Shown: positions 36,828 to 46,473, counted from the first letter of the stretch. The stretch: 64,000 nucleotides of DNA from Croceibacterium aestuarii (GCF_030657335.1 NZ_CP131039.1:2248501-2312500); one strand, 5' to 3'. A program made the numbers and translations. Notes: generated by a model from the sequence alone, not told the origin.

Positions 36828-38129
36828 TCAAGCCACCAGCCCCAACGGCTTCTCGCACAGTTCCTTGAACACCTTCATCAGCTCGGCGCCGTCGGCCCCG
36901 TCGATGGCGCGGTGGTCGAAGCTGCCGGTGGCGCTCATCACGGTGGCGATCTGCAGCGCGTCGTCGACCACGTAGGGGCGCTTCTCGCCTGCGCCGATGG
37001 CCATGATCATCGCCTGCGGCGGATTGATCACCGCCTCGAACTGCTTGATACCGAACATGCCCATGTTGGAGATGCTGGCGGTGCCGCCCTGGTATTCCTG
37101 CGGCTGCAGCTTGCCCTCCCGGGCGCGGCCGGCGAGGTCCTTCATCTCGGCGGAGATCTGCGACAGCGACTTCATACCCGCATCGACGATGATGGGGGTG
37201 ATAAGTCCGCCTTCGATCGACACCGCGACCGAGATATCGGCGCGGCTGAACTTGAGCAGAGTATCGCCGGCGAACTGCACGTTGCATGTCGGAACGCGAA
37301 GCAGCGCCTTGGCCAGCGCCTTGATCAGCATGTCGTTGACGCTGACCTTGACCCCGTCGCCCTCGAGCGCGGCGTTGATCTGACTGCGCAGCTTGAGCAG
37401 CGCGTCGAGCCGGATGTCCACGGTGAGGTAGATGTGCGGGATCTGCTGCTTGGATTCGGTGAGACGACGCGCGATGGTCTTGCGCATGCCGGAGAGCTTT
37501 TCGACCTCGTGCGGAATGCCGAAGTCCTGAGCCGCAGCGGGCGCAGCGGCGGGCGCTGCTGCTGGCGCCGGTGTTGCGGCGCCGGGCTTGGCGCCTTCGA
37601 CGTCGGCCTTGACGATGCGGCCGTTCGGCCCGCTACCGGTGAGCGAGGCGAGGTCGATACCCTTGTCGGCCGCGATCCGCTTCGCCAGCGGCGAAGCGAT
37701 CACGCGGTCGCCGCCGCTCGTCGCCCCAGCGGAAGCTGGGGCCGCTTTCGGCTTGGCAGGAGGCTGCTCGGTTTCGACAGCGGTCCCAGCTTTCGCTGGG
37801 ACGACGGATTCTTTCGCAGCTTCCGCCTTGGGCGCCGGGGCCGGCGCGGCATCGCCGCTTGCCGGCTTCACTTCGGACGGATCCTCGCCCTCTTCCGCCA
37901 GCGTCGCGATGACGGTCCCGACCTTCACGCCCTCGGTGCCCTCGGCCACGGCGATGTCGGCAATCGTGCCTTCGTCGACCGCCTCGAATTCCATCGTCGC
38001 CTTGTCGGTCTCGATCTCGGCCATGATGTCGCCGGAACTGACCTTGTCCCCCACCTTGACCAGCCAGCGGGCAAGCGTGCCCTCCTCCATGGTCGGCGAA
38101 AGTGCGGGCATCTTGATGGCAATCGGCAT
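36828..38129 (-). CDS. pdhC: Pyruvate dehydrogenase E2, dihydrolipoamide acetyltransferase
   Basis: The 433-residue protein has one lipoyl domain with the lipoyl-Lys motif [13 protein letters not shown] (about residue 43), a Pro/Ala-rich linker, an E3/E1-binding peripheral domain ([20 protein letters not shown], about 145), another Ala/Pro linker, and the catalytic core ending [16 protein letters not shown] with His and Asp of the active site. It forms the core of the pyruvate dehydrogenase complex. The linker between the lipoyl and binding domains is encoded by a palindromic repeat pair (see 37719-37806), giving VPAKAGT and ASAGATS peptides. Confidence 0.95.
   Translation of the reverse strand: MPIAIKMPALSPTMEEGTLARWLVKVGDKVSSGDIMAEIETDKATMEFEAVDEGTIADIAVAEGTEGVKVGTVIATLAEEGEDPSEVKPASGDAAPAPAPKAEAAKESVVPAKAGTAVETEQPPAKPKAAPASAGATSGGDRVIASPLAKRIAADKGIDLASLTGSGPNGRIVKADVEGAKPGAATPAPAAAPAAAPAAAQDFGIPHEVEKLSGMRKTIARRLTESKQQIPHIYLTVDIRLDALLKLRSQINAALEGDGVKVSVNDMLIKALAKALLRVPTCNVQFAGDTLLKFSRADISVAVSIEGGLITPIIVDAGMKSLSQISAEMKDLAGRAREGKLQPQEYQGGTASISNMGMFGIKQFEAVINPPQAMIMAIGAGEKRPYVVDDALQIATVMSATGSFDHRAIDGADGAELMKVFKELCEKPLGLVA
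37719..37746 (+). repeat. Palindromic element, copy 1, inside the E2 linker coding region
   Basis: This 28-base element centres on the perfect dyad GCCCCAGCGGAAGCTGGGGC (imperfect only in the GGAA loop). It is 25 of 28 identical to the reverse complement of copy 2 and lies 32 bases from it. It contributes the [10 protein letters not shown] part of the linker. Elements with a CCCAGC-N4-GCTGGG core are common intergenic repeats in sphingomonads as I recall; a coding insertion is unusual. Confidence 0.7.
37779..37806 (-). repeat. Palindromic element, copy 2, inverted
   Basis: Inverted partner of 37719-37746, with core GTCCCAGCTTTCGCTGGGAC. It encodes [10 protein letters not shown] in the E2 linker. 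The two copies face each other, so the pair can form a larger cruciform of about 88 bases. The reading frame is preserved through both. Confidence 0.7.
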
Positions 38130-38256
38130 GGGTTCGCGTCGATCCTGTCGGTCGGTCCTTGTTTGGCCCGTCTCTGGCGAATTCGCAGGCCATCGGCAAG
38201 GTTCTTGCTAGCGGCGGTTTCGGCAGATACCACCGGCGGCCGGGGGACGAGAACAT

Positions 38257-38709
38257 ATGCGGGTCTATCTGGCGATCATCGACGAGACCGAGGAAGCCCA
38301 CCTGGCGCTGCGCTTCGCCGCGCGGCGTGCGGCCGACACCGGCGGGTCCGTGCACATCCTGGCACTGGTCCCGCGCCAGCAGTTCAGCGCCTTCGGCGGC
38401 GTCCAGGCGACGATCGAGGAAGAGGCCCGCGACCGCGCCGAGGTGATGGCCAATTCCGCGGCCGGCGAACTCTTTTCCGAAAGCGGCCGAATGCCGCAAA
38501 TCGCCGTGCGAGTCGGCGAAGGGGTGACCGTCATCAACGAATATCTCGACTCGCACCCCGAGGTTGCCGCGTTGGTCCTCGGCGCGGCCAAGGAGGGCAA
38601 CCCAGGGCCGCTCATCAGCCACTTCTCGGCCCATTCGGGTTCGCTGCGCTGCCCGCTGTTCATCGTGCCCGGGGGCCTGGGCGAAGAACGGATCGACGAG
38701 CTGAGCTAG
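38257..38709 (+). CDS. Universal stress protein family protein
   Basis: The 150-residue protein is a single UspA-like domain: MRVYLAIIDETEEAHLALRF begins with the usual strand and helix, and the C-terminal part has LVLGAAKEGNPGPLISHFSA and RCPLFIVPGG. The ATP-binding G-2X-G-9X-G(S/T) pattern is only partly matched, so it may not bind ATP. It is divergent from the E2 gene and convergent with rnr, with only 26 bases between stops. Confidence 0.85.
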   Translation: MRVYLAIIDETEEAHLALRFAARRAADTGGSVHILALVPRQQFSAFGGVQATIEEEARDRAEVMANSAAGELFSESGRMPQIAVRVGEGVTVINEYLDSHPEVAALVLGAAKEGNPGPLISHFSAHSGSLRCPLFIVPGGLGEERIDELS

Positions 38710-38735
38710 TTTTTTCCCCGCGATGGGGGAAAGGT

Positions 38736-41033
38736 CTACCGCTTCTTGCCCTTGCCCTGATGACGGATGTTGCCCGGGCGGCCGCGCTTGCCTTGCGGGC
38801 GGCGCGGCTTGTCCTTCCCGTCCTTGGCTTTCGGCCTGCCCTGCCCCCTGCCCTTCCTCTCCGGGCGGTTACCGCGCGGTTCGATCCTGTCACCCTTGCC
38901 GTGCGGCAATTCGAACTTGAGCGCGCCGGTCAGCGGGTTGGCCTCGCCGAGCCGCAGCTCGAGCCGCTGGCCGACGACGTATTTCTCTCCGGTCTTTTCG
39001 CCGATCAGCGCCTGTGCGGCCTCGTCGTAGCGGAAATAGTCCTGGCCGAGGGTCGAGACGGGGACCAGCCCATCTCCGCCGAAGCCGAGGATCGTGGCGA
39101 AGAAGCCGAAGCTCTGCACCCCGGTGATCCGAGTCTCGAACACCTCGCCGACCTTGCCGGCCAGCCAGGCGGCGACATAGCGGTCGATGGTATCGCGTTC
39201 GGCCTCCATCGCCCGGCGCTCGGTCACGCTGATCAGGTCGGTGACCTTGGAAAGGTCGGCGCGGTCCTGCTCGGACAGTCCGCTATGCGCGGGGATGCTC
39301 CCCTTTGGGGCGGGCTGCTCGAGGTGAAAGCTGTCCACCAGTGCGCGGTGAACCAGAAGGTCCGAATAGCGCCGGATCGGCGAGGTGAAGTGGGCATAGC
39401 TGCCCAGGGCGAGGCCGAAGTGACCGGCGTTCTGCGGGCCGTAATAGGCCTGCGTCTGGCTGCGTAGCACCGCCTCCATCACCAGCGCCTTCTCCGCCGG
39501 GTCGGCAACGTCCTTGATCATGCGATTGAACAGGCCGGGAGTGATGACCTGGCCGAGCGCAAGGTTCTTGCCGATCGACTGGAAATAATCCTTGAGCGAC
39601 AGAAGCTTCTCGCGCGTGGGCGGCTCGTGGATACGGTAGACGACCGGGCTGGCCTTGCTTTCCAGCGCCTTGGCCGCGGCCACGTTGGCGGCAATCATGA
39701 AGTCCTCGACCACGCGGTGGGCATCGAGCCGTTCGCGCACCGCGATCTCGGCGATCTTACCCTCCTCGTCGAGCACCACCCGGCGCTCGGGCAGGTCGAG
39801 ATCGAGCGGGTCGCGGTTCTCGCGCGCCTTGTTGAGCAGCTTCCACGCGCCCCACAGGTTGCGCAGCTGGACCTCCTCGCCCTCCCCGTCGAAACGCGCC
39901 TGGGCATCCTCGTAGGCGACGACCTCGGCAATGCGGACCAGGGCGCGGGTGAAGCGGAAATCCTTCACCCGGCCGTGCTTGTCGATCGACAGGTGGCACG
40001 CCATCGCCGCGCGATCCTCGCCCTCGCCGAGCGAGCAGACGTCGGCGCTGAGCACTTCGGGAAGCATGGGAACGACACGGTCGGGAAAGTAAACCGAGTT
40101 GCCGCGCTTCCTCGCCTCGCGGTCGAGCTTGCTGCCGGGGCGGACGTAGAAGCTCACGTCGGCAATCGCGACGATGGCGCGGTAGCCGCCTTCGCCGTCG
40201 GGTTCGGCCCAGATCGCATCGTCATGATCGCGCGCGTCGGCCGGGTCGATGGCGATGATCGGCACATCGCGCAGGTCCTCGCGCTTGTCCTCGCTCAGCG
40301 GCAGCTTCGCCGCCGCTTCGGCCTCTGCCAGCACCTCTTCGGAGAAGACGTGGGGGATGCCGTACTTGTGAATGGCGATGAGGCTGTAGGAGCGCGGGGC
40401 GAGCGGGTCGCCGAGCACTTCGGTCACCTTTACTCCCGCCTTGGCCCCGCGGCCGATCGGCTCGGCGAGCACGAGGTTGCCGGTCTCGGCGGCTCCGATG
40501 TCCTTGACCGGGCTCGACGTGCGAATGCGCTTGTCGACTGGCGCGAGCCAATGCCGGCCCGATGCATCGGTCTCGATCACGCCGAGCATCGACTGTTCGG
40601 CAGCGGGCAGCTTCTTGATCGGATGCGCGCGCCAGCCCTTGCCTGCTTCCTCGGTCCGGGCGAGGACGCGGTCGCCCTTCTTCAGCGCCCCGCCCTTCTT
40701 GCTCTCGACGATCCGCACCCGCGGCGGCGGCGTTGCGTCGTCGGGCTCCCAGGTGTCGGGGATCGCCAGCGGATAGCCCTCCTCGACGTCGACCACGCGC
40801 AGCACGGTGACCTTGGGCAAACCGCCCATCCGGTGATAGGCGCTCTTGCGACCGTCGATCAGGCCCTCGTCGGCCATGTCGCCGAGAAGCTTCTTGAGGG
40901 CGATCTTCTCCTGCCCCTTGAGCCCGAAGGCACGGGCGATCTCGCGTTTGCCGGCTGGGCCATCGGCGGTGCGAATGAATTCAAGGACCTGCTCCTTGCT
41001 GGGCAGGCCATGGGCTTTCTTGCGCTGTTGCAT
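38736..41033 (-). CDS. rnr: Ribonuclease R
   Basis: RNase R is a processive 3'-5' exoribonuclease that degrades structured RNA. The 765-residue protein has an N-terminal winged-helix region (LPSKEQVLEFIRTADGPAGK), cold-shock-type OB domains, the RNB catalytic core with IAIDPADARDHDDAIWAE (acidic residues near 260) and FTSPIRRYSDLLVHRAL (about 555), an S1 domain, and a Lys/Arg-rich tail ending in GKGKKR. A typical-length protein. It is divergent from the M3 peptidase gene. Confidence 0.95.
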   Translation of the reverse strand: MQQRKKAHGLPSKEQVLEFIRTADGPAGKREIARAFGLKGQEKIALKKLLGDMADEGLIDGRKSAYHRMGGLPKVTVLRVVDVEEGYPLAIPDTWEPDDATPPPRVRIVESKKGGALKKGDRVLARTEEAGKGWRAHPIKKLPAAEQSMLGVIETDASGRHWLAPVDKRIRTSSPVKDIGAAETGNLVLAEPIGRGAKAGVKVTEVLGDPLAPRSYSLIAIHKYGIPHVFSEEVLAEAEAAAKLPLSEDKREDLRDVPIIAIDPADARDHDDAIWAEPDGEGGYRAIVAIADVSFYVRPGSKLDREARKRGNSVYFPDRVVPMLPEVLSADVCSLGEGEDRAAMACHLSIDKHGRVKDFRFTRALVRIAEVVAYEDAQARFDGEGEEVQLRNLWGAWKLLNKARENRDPLDLDLPERRVVLDEEGKIAEIAVRERLDAHRVVEDFMIAANVAAAKALESKASPVVYRIHEPPTREKLLSLKDYFQSIGKNLALGQVITPGLFNRMIKDVADPAEKALVMEAVLRSQTQAYYGPQNAGHFGLALGSYAHFTSPIRRYSDLLVHRALVDSFHLEQPAPKGSIPAHSGLSEQDRADLSKVTDLISVTERRAMEAERDTIDRYVAAWLAGKVGEVFETRITGVQSFGFFATILGFGGDGLVPVSTLGQDYFRYDEAAQALIGEKTGEKYVVGQRLELRLGEANPLTGALKFELPHGKGDRIEPRGNRPERKGRGQGRPKAKDGKDKPRRPQGKRGRPGNIRHQGKGKKR

Positions 41034-41169
41034 CGGCGCGATATGGCGAGCACGCAGCCTCGGCGCAAGGCGACGGGCGGTCGGCGGGTGGCGGCGGGCT
41101 TCATTTGCAAGTCAGCTTTACGTTTCTATGGAAACCGCATTCTTCCCTCAGGAAAGCGCACCTTGGCCG

Positions 41170-43185
41170 ATGAAATCCTTGCTCTCCGGCGCCCTGCTCG
41201 CCGCCACTGCCCTCACCGCAGCTCCCGCCATGGCCGCTGACGCCAGCGCGCTCGGCACGATGGGAACGGTGCTCGCCACTGCGGCAAGTCCGGACGAGAT
41301 CGCCGCCAAGTGCAAGGTCTATGTCGACGAAATCGAGCGCCGCAAGGCGGAGCTGGCGGGAGAGACCGGGCCGGCGTCGATCGGCGGGACGCTCGAGCGC
41401 TACGACGCGATCGTCGGACTGCTCAACGCCGGACTTGGCGAATTCGAGCTCTACAAGCAGGTCATGGCCGACCAGGAGCGGCGCGACGCCGGCGGCGCCT
41501 GCGCTGTCGAGCTGGCCAAGCTGGCCAGCGAACTGAGCCTGTCGCGCCCGATCTATGAGCGGCTAAAGGCGATCGACACGACCGAGGCCGATCCTGCCAC
41601 GGCCTGGTATCTGAAGCGGACGCTCGGCGACTTCGAACGCGCCGGCGTAGCGCTCGACGCCGACAAGCGCGGCCATGTCCAGGCGCTCAACGAGGAAATC
41701 GCCAAAGTCGGCGACGCCTTCGACACCAACATCGCCAACGCCCGCAAGGTCATCAAGGTGAAGCCGGAAGAGCTCGCCGGCCTGCCGCAGGACTACATCG
41801 ACGCGCACAAGCCGGGCGCCGACGGCCTGGTGGAGATCTCGACGGACTATCCCGACTACCAGCCGGTCATGGCCTATGCCGATAGCGACGCCCTGCGCCG
41901 CCGGCTCAGCGAAGCCTACATGCAGCGCGCCTATCCGGCCAACGACGTCAAGCTGAAGGAGCTGTTCTTCCTGCGCCAGCAGCTCGCCGATCTGCTGGGC
42001 CGGCCGAACTACGCCACGCTCGTGCTCGAGGACAAGATGGTCGACAGCCCGGCCAAGGTGCAGTCGCTGATCACCGAGATGGCCGAAGCTGCCCGCCCCG
42101 CGGCGATGCGCGACTACGCCAAGAGCCTCGCCGTACTCAAGACGATCGAGCCCGGAGCCGACAAGGTCGATTACTGGCAGGTCCAGTGGCTCAAGGGCAA
42201 GGTCCAGCAGAAATACTACGACTACGATCCGCAGGAGGCGCGCAAATACTTCGCCTACAACGACGTGCGCGACGGCATTCTCAAGCTGACCGAAGACCTG
42301 TTCGGGGTCGAGATTCGTCCGTGGGACACGCCGACATGGGACCCGCTGGTCGAGACCTATGAGATGGTCGACCACGGCAAGGTCATCGGCCGCTTCTACT
42401 TCGATTCACACCCGCGCCCGGGCAAGTACACCCACGCCAACATGATCCCGATCTACCCCGGCGTGGAAGGCAAGGCCCCGCCGGTAGCGGCGCTGGTCAT
42501 GAACCTGCCGACCGGCGATCACTCGACCGGACTGATGGAACATCGCGACGTCGAGACCTTCCTGCACGAATTCGGCCACATGCTGCACGGCATGTTCGGC
42601 GGCACGCAAGAATGGTTCGCGCAGAGCGGGGTGACGACCGAGTGGGACTTCGTCGAGGCCCCCTCGCAGATGCTCGAGAACTGGGTCTACGACTACGACA
42701 CGCTGGCCAAGTTCGCGCGCGACAAGGATGGCAAGCCCATCCCGCGCAAGCTGGTCGAGAAGATGAACAAGGCGCGCTATTTCAACCTGGGCATGGATGA
42801 CATGACCCAGCTTGGTTATGCGAACATCTCGCTTCAGTTCCACCAGAACCCGGTACCGAGCGACCTGGGCGCGGCGACGCGGTCCTACTACGACAAGTAC
42901 GCCACGATCCCGATGCCCGGCTACGTGCAGATGCAGGATTCGTTCGGCCACCTGAACGGCTATTCGGCCATCTACTACACCTATCGCTGGTCGAAGGTCA
43001 TTGCCGACGACCTGTTCACCCGGTTCCAGGCCGATGGCTTGCGCAATGCCGGGACTGCCGCCGAGTACCGCGCCAAGATCCTGGCCAGGGGCGGCACCGC
43101 TCCCGCGGCGGAGCTGGTCCGCGACTTCCTCGGCCGCGACATCAGCCTCGATGCCTACAAGGCCGACGTGGCCAAGGACCAGTAA
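41170..43185 (+). CDS. Secreted M3-family zinc metallopeptidase
   Basis: The 671-residue product has a signal peptide (MKSLLSGALLAATALTAAPA) followed by a long helical M3 peptidase (thimet oligopeptidase/Dcp family). The zinc motif is HEFGHMLHGMFGG (about residues 464-476), with a downstream EAPSQMLENWVYD glutamate. The ATG is preceded by an unremarkable stretch; upstream in-frame codons lie in the rnr divergent region and are not used. It likely degrades oligopeptides in the periplasm. Many M3 enzymes are cytoplasmic, so the signal peptide is notable. Confidence 0.9.
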   Translation: MKSLLSGALLAATALTAAPAMAADASALGTMGTVLATAASPDEIAAKCKVYVDEIERRKAELAGETGPASIGGTLERYDAIVGLLNAGLGEFELYKQVMADQERRDAGGACAVELAKLASELSLSRPIYERLKAIDTTEADPATAWYLKRTLGDFERAGVALDADKRGHVQALNEEIAKVGDAFDTNIANARKVIKVKPEELAGLPQDYIDAHKPGADGLVEISTDYPDYQPVMAYADSDALRRRLSEAYMQRAYPANDVKLKELFFLRQQLADLLGRPNYATLVLEDKMVDSPAKVQSLITEMAEAARPAAMRDYAKSLAVLKTIEPGADKVDYWQVQWLKGKVQQKYYDYDPQEARKYFAYNDVRDGILKLTEDLFGVEIRPWDTPTWDPLVETYEMVDHGKVIGRFYFDSHPRPGKYTHANMIPIYPGVEGKAPPVAALVMNLPTGDHSTGLMEHRDVETFLHEFGHMLHGMFGGTQEWFAQSGVTTEWDFVEAPSQMLENWVYDYDTLAKFARDKDGKPIPRKLVEKMNKARYFNLGMDDMTQLGYANISLQFHQNPVPSDLGAATRSYYDKYATIPMPGYVQMQDSFGHLNGYSAIYYTYRWSKVIADDLFTRFQADGLRNAGTAAEYRAKILARGGTAPAAELVRDFLGRDISLDAYKADVAKDQ

Positions 43186-43194
43186 GGCGGAGGG

Positions 43195-44739
43195 TCAGTA
43201 GGCGCGGGCGACGTAGATCCGTTCCACGGCGGGCTGGCCGGTGAACAGGCAGGTGCCGTTCGCCGGCTCCGCATCGAGCGGCACGTTGCGAAAGGTCAGC
43301 TTGCGGGCCTTGAGCAGTTCGACGACCTGGTCGAGCGCCGCGCCCTCGGGCCGCGACCACTGGACTTCGGCCCAGCCCGGATATTTCCGGCCGGCACTGT
43401 AGAAAGCGTCGAGCGCTTCGATGCTCTCGATGTCGCGGACGATGTTGGCTTCGCGCCGCTGGCGGGCCTCGGTAAAAAGTACCTGTTGGATCTGCTCCAG
43501 CATGGCTGGAGCGTTGTTGGCGAATTCGTCTTTCGCGGTGAAGGCGAAGGCGGGCTTGCCGTTCTGCGCGTTCCACAGCGCATCGCGCCCCAGTACGGCA
43601 ACCTTGCCGTTCTCCATGTCGCGCGGGCCGACCTCGACGATCACCGGGGCCCCCTTGCGGACCCAGTCCCAGCGCTTGGCAGCAGCCTTGCCCGGCTTGG
43701 CGTCGAGCAGGACGCGCAGCGGTTCGCCAAACGCCGATTGCTGCAGCAATGTTGCGCGCAGCGACGCACAGTAATCGAGGATCGCCGCGTCGCCATCGTC
43801 CTCGCGCAGCATCGGCACGATGACCACCTGGAACGGCGCCAGCGCCGGCGGCACGCGCAAGCCGTCGTCGTCGCCGTGAGTCATGATCATCGCCCCGACC
43901 ATGCGGGTCGAAACGCCCCAGCTGGTGGTGTGGCACAGTTGCTGGGCGCCCTCGCGATCCTGGAAGCGGATGTTTGCCGCATCGGCGAAGCTGGTGCCGA
44001 GATAATGGCTGGTGCCCGCCTGCAGCGCCTTGCCGTCCTGCATCATAGCCTCGATCGACCAGGTGCCGACCGCGCCGGGAAAGCGCTCGTTGGCCGGCTT
44101 CTCGCCGACGATGACCGGCAGCGCGACATCCTCTTCGGCAAAGGCGCGGTACATTTCGAGCGCGCGCAGCGTCTCGGCCATCGCGTCCTCGCGCGTCTCG
44201 TGCGCGGTATGACCTTCCTGCCAGAGGAATTCGCTGGTGCGCAGGAACATGCGGGTACGCATTTCCCAGCGCACCACGTTGGCCCACTGGTTGAGCATGA
44301 GCGGAAGGTCACGCCACGACTGGATCCAGCGGCTCATTGCATCGCCAATGATCGTCTCGGACGTCGGCCGCACGATCAGCGGCTCTTCGAGCTTGGCTTC
44401 GGGATCGGGGATCAGCCCGCCCTTGCCGTCGGCGATCAGGCGGTGGTGGGTAACGACCGCCATTTCCTTGGCGAAGCCCTCGACGTGCTCGGCTTCGCGG
44501 ACGAAGTTGCCGAGCGGGATGAACAGCGGGAAGTAGGCGTTCTGCACGCCCGCCGCCTTGATCCGGCGATCCATCAGCGCCTGCATCCGTTCCCAGATGC
44601 CGAAACCCCACGGCTTGATCACCATGCATCCGCGCACGCCCGATTCCTCGGCCATGTCGGCGCTGGAGACGACTTCCTGGTACCACTGCGCGAAATCGTC
44701 GTCGCGCCTGTTGGTCAATGCGTGGCGAATGGCCGTCAC
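43195..44739 (-). CDS. proS: Prolyl-tRNA synthetase, archaeal/eukaryal type (ProS type 3)
   Basis: This class II synthetase charges tRNA-Pro. Its N-terminus DFAQWYQEVVSSADMAEESG and VRGCMVIKPWGFGIWERMQ mark the archaeal/eukaryal-like type rather than the bacterial type with an inserted editing domain. Motif 2 lies around NVVRWEMRTRMFLRTSEFLW and motif 3 around WGVSTRMVGAMIMTHGDDDG. The protein ends IYVARAY; a C-terminal tyrosine that reaches the active site is characteristic of this type. The start is a GTG with no good ribosome-binding site. It is convergent with the M3 peptidase (nine-base gap). Confidence 0.95.
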   Translation of the reverse strand: MTAIRHALTNRRDDDFAQWYQEVVSSADMAEESGVRGCMVIKPWGFGIWERMQALMDRRIKAAGVQNAYFPLFIPLGNFVREAEHVEGFAKEMAVVTHHRLIADGKGGLIPDPEAKLEEPLIVRPTSETIIGDAMSRWIQSWRDLPLMLNQWANVVRWEMRTRMFLRTSEFLWQEGHTAHETREDAMAETLRALEMYRAFAEEDVALPVIVGEKPANERFPGAVGTWSIEAMMQDGKALQAGTSHYLGTSFADAANIRFQDREGAQQLCHTTSWGVSTRMVGAMIMTHGDDDGLRVPPALAPFQVVIVPMLREDDGDAAILDYCASLRATLLQQSAFGEPLRVLLDAKPGKAAAKRWDWVRKGAPVIVEVGPRDMENGKVAVLGRDALWNAQNGKPAFAFTAKDEFANNAPAMLEQIQQVLFTEARQRREANIVRDIESIEALDAFYSAGRKYPGWAEVQWSRPEGAALDQVVELLKARKLTFRNVPLDAEPANGTCLFTGQPAVERIYVARAY

Positions 44740-44796
44740 GAGGAGTTTTTCCGAATCTGTTTCCGATAGAAGTGGCAGGCAGTGGCCCGCCGCAAG

Positions 44797-45351
44797 CTAT
44801 TTGCCAAGCTCGTCGAGCTTCTTCTGCATCGCTGCCATCTGCTTCTTGAGCGCATCGAGCTCGCTTTCGGCGCTACCGCCGGCCGATGTCGGTTCGGCAT
44901 TCGCCTTGGGCATGAAGGCGCTGGCCGCAGCCTTGAACATGGCCATGTTGGTTTCGGCGAGCTTGCCGAAGGCCTCGGGCCCGACGCTGGCTTTCCAGGC
45001 GTCCTGCAGCTTCTGCTGGTTGGCGCGGAAGTTGGTCATCGAAGCTTCGAGATACTGCGGCATCATCGACTGCATCGAATCGCCGTACATGGCGATGAGC
45101 TGGCGCAGGAAACTGATCGGCAGCAACTGCTCGCCGCTCGACTCCTCGTCCATGATGATCTGCGTCAGGATGGTGTGGGTGATGTCGTTGCCGGTCTTGG
45201 CATCGAGCACGACGAAGTCGGTGCCCTGCCGCGTCATTCGCGCGAGATCGTCGAGCGTGATGTAGCTTGAGCTGCGCGTGTTGTAGAGCCGCCGGTTGGC
45301 GTACTTCTTTACGATGACCGGATCTTCGGCCGCTGGTTGTGCGGTTGCCAC
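44797..45351 (-). CDS. phaR: Polyhydroxyalkanoate synthesis repressor PhaR
   Basis: PhaR binds polyhydroxybutyrate granules and represses phasin genes. The 184-residue protein has the N-terminal DNA/PHB-binding motif VIVKKYANRRLYNTRSSSYI (residues 12-31) and LARMTRQGTDFVVLDAKTGN, followed by two PHB_acc repeats and a C-terminal coiled coil (SELDALKKQMAAMQKKLDEL). No phasin or PHB synthase gene is nearby, so its targets lie elsewhere. It precedes proS on the same strand by 57 bases. Confidence 0.93.
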   Translation of the reverse strand: MATAQPAAEDPVIVKKYANRRLYNTRSSSYITLDDLARMTRQGTDFVVLDAKTGNDITHTILTQIIMDEESSGEQLLPISFLRQLIAMYGDSMQSMMPQYLEASMTNFRANQQKLQDAWKASVGPEAFGKLAETNMAMFKAAASAFMPKANAEPTSAGGSAESELDALKKQMAAMQKKLDELGK

Positions 45352-45426
45352 GACCTGATGTTCTCCGTGTACGATGAGCGCCCCAACGCATTTAGCACTT
45401 GCAGCGAGTGCAGCGCAACATATGCC

Positions 45427-46473
45427 TCAATTTATTGCCGAGAACCGGTTGCCGAGGGTGGTCAGCAGTTCGTACTGCGACATGCCCGTCTGGCGCGCGA
45501 CCTCGGGTAGGTCGAACGGGACGTCGAGCCAGTCTCCCTCGGCGAGTTCCGGCGCAGCGCTGCAGTCGACCACCACCATGTCCATCGAAATCTTGCCGAG
45601 CAGGGGCAGCTCGGCGTCGCGAAACTGCAATGCGCCCTGCGCAGCGCGACTGCGCAAGAAGCCGTCTGCATAACCGAGCGAGACGGTTGCCGCCCGGGTC
45701 GGCTGCTCGGCGGTCCAGGCGGCATTGTATCCCACCCGGTCGCCGCGGTGCAGGTCACGCAACTGGATCACCGCCGCCTGCGGAAATGCCACCTGGCGGA
45801 TAGCGTCGGCAAGTTCTGGCCGCGGCACGCCGCCGTAAAGTGCCAGCCCCGGCCGGGTGAGATCGAAGGCATAGGCCGCGCCCAAAGCAATGCCGGCGCT
45901 GTTGGCTATGCTGCGGCGCTTGTGCGCGACATGGCCGGCAAGCTCGCAGAACAAGGTGCGCTGCGCCTCGTTCTGCGCACTGTCCTCGTCGGCCGAGGCG
46001 AGGTGCGACATCAGCGTCTCGACTTCGAGCCGGGCAATTGTTTCGTCCCCGATCTCGGATGGCGGCAGTCCAAGTCGGTTAATGCCGGTATCGAGCATCA
46101 GGTCGCACGCACCGCCCCCGCCTTCGAGCCACAGGCGCGCCTGGCGCACGCTGTTGATCACCGGCCGCACGCCCCGGGAGCGGGCGAAGGCGACGTGCTC
46201 CGGAACGTGCGGGCCGTGCAGGACCGCGAGTTCGCCCGGCCCCGTGTGCGTCAGGACGGGCTCGACCTCGCTCCAGTGGGCGACGAAGAAGTTGCGGCAC
46301 CCGGCGGCGCGCAGCACCGGAACGACGCGCTGAGCGCCGAGGCCGTAACCATCGGCCTTGACCGCGGCGCCTGCAACCGCAGCGCCCGACAGCGCGTCGA
46401 GCGTGCGCCAATTGCCGGCGAGCGCCGCTTCGTCGAGACGAAGGCGGAGGGTGCGCGGGCAGGTTTCACTCAT
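45427..46473 (-). CDS. alr: Alanine racemase
   Basis: Alr makes D-Ala for peptidoglycan. The 348-residue PLP enzyme has the Schiff-base lysine in AVKADGYGLGAQRVV (about residue 37), NRLGLPPSEI, and the catalytic tyrosine in RVGYNAAWTAEQPT (about 242). It ends TLGNRFSAIN, normal for the family. The start MSETCPRTLRLRLDE overlaps the MHS transporter stop (ATGA). It could be the single biosynthetic or the catabolic isoform; nothing in the context decides this. Confidence 0.93.
   Translation of the reverse strand: MSETCPRTLRLRLDEAALAGNWRTLDALSGAAVAGAAVKADGYGLGAQRVVPVLRAAGCRNFFVAHWSEVEPVLTHTGPGELAVLHGPHVPEHVAFARSRGVRPVINSVRQARLWLEGGGGACDLMLDTGINRLGLPPSEIGDETIARLEVETLMSHLASADEDSAQNEAQRTLFCELAGHVAHKRRSIANSAGIALGAAYAFDLTRPGLALYGGVPRPELADAIRQVAFPQAAVIQLRDLHRGDRVGYNAAWTAEQPTRAATVSLGYADGFLRSRAAQGALQFRDAELPLLGKISMDMVVVDCSAAPELAEGDWLDVPFDLPEVARQTGMSQYELLTTLGNRFSAIN

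Noticed and set aside
38713-38732. TTTCCCC/GGGGAAA hairpin between the stress protein and rnr as a terminator
   Set aside because: Neither strand has a T tract directly after the stem, so it does not meet the intrinsic terminator pattern.
36756-39467. 903-residue plus-strand open frame over pdhC, the stress protein and rnr
   Set aside because: Spans three recognised genes in another frame; a chance frame in GC-rich DNA.
39627-41240. 537-residue plus-strand open frame antisense to rnr
   Set aside because: RNase R on the minus strand explains the region; the antisense product lacks family features.
45395-45411. CIRCE-like sequence TTAGCACT...AGTGC upstream of phaR
   Set aside because: The arms GCACT/AGTGC are separated by seven bases instead of the eleven of a true CIRCE, and the outer bases do not match; phaR is not a heat-shock gene.
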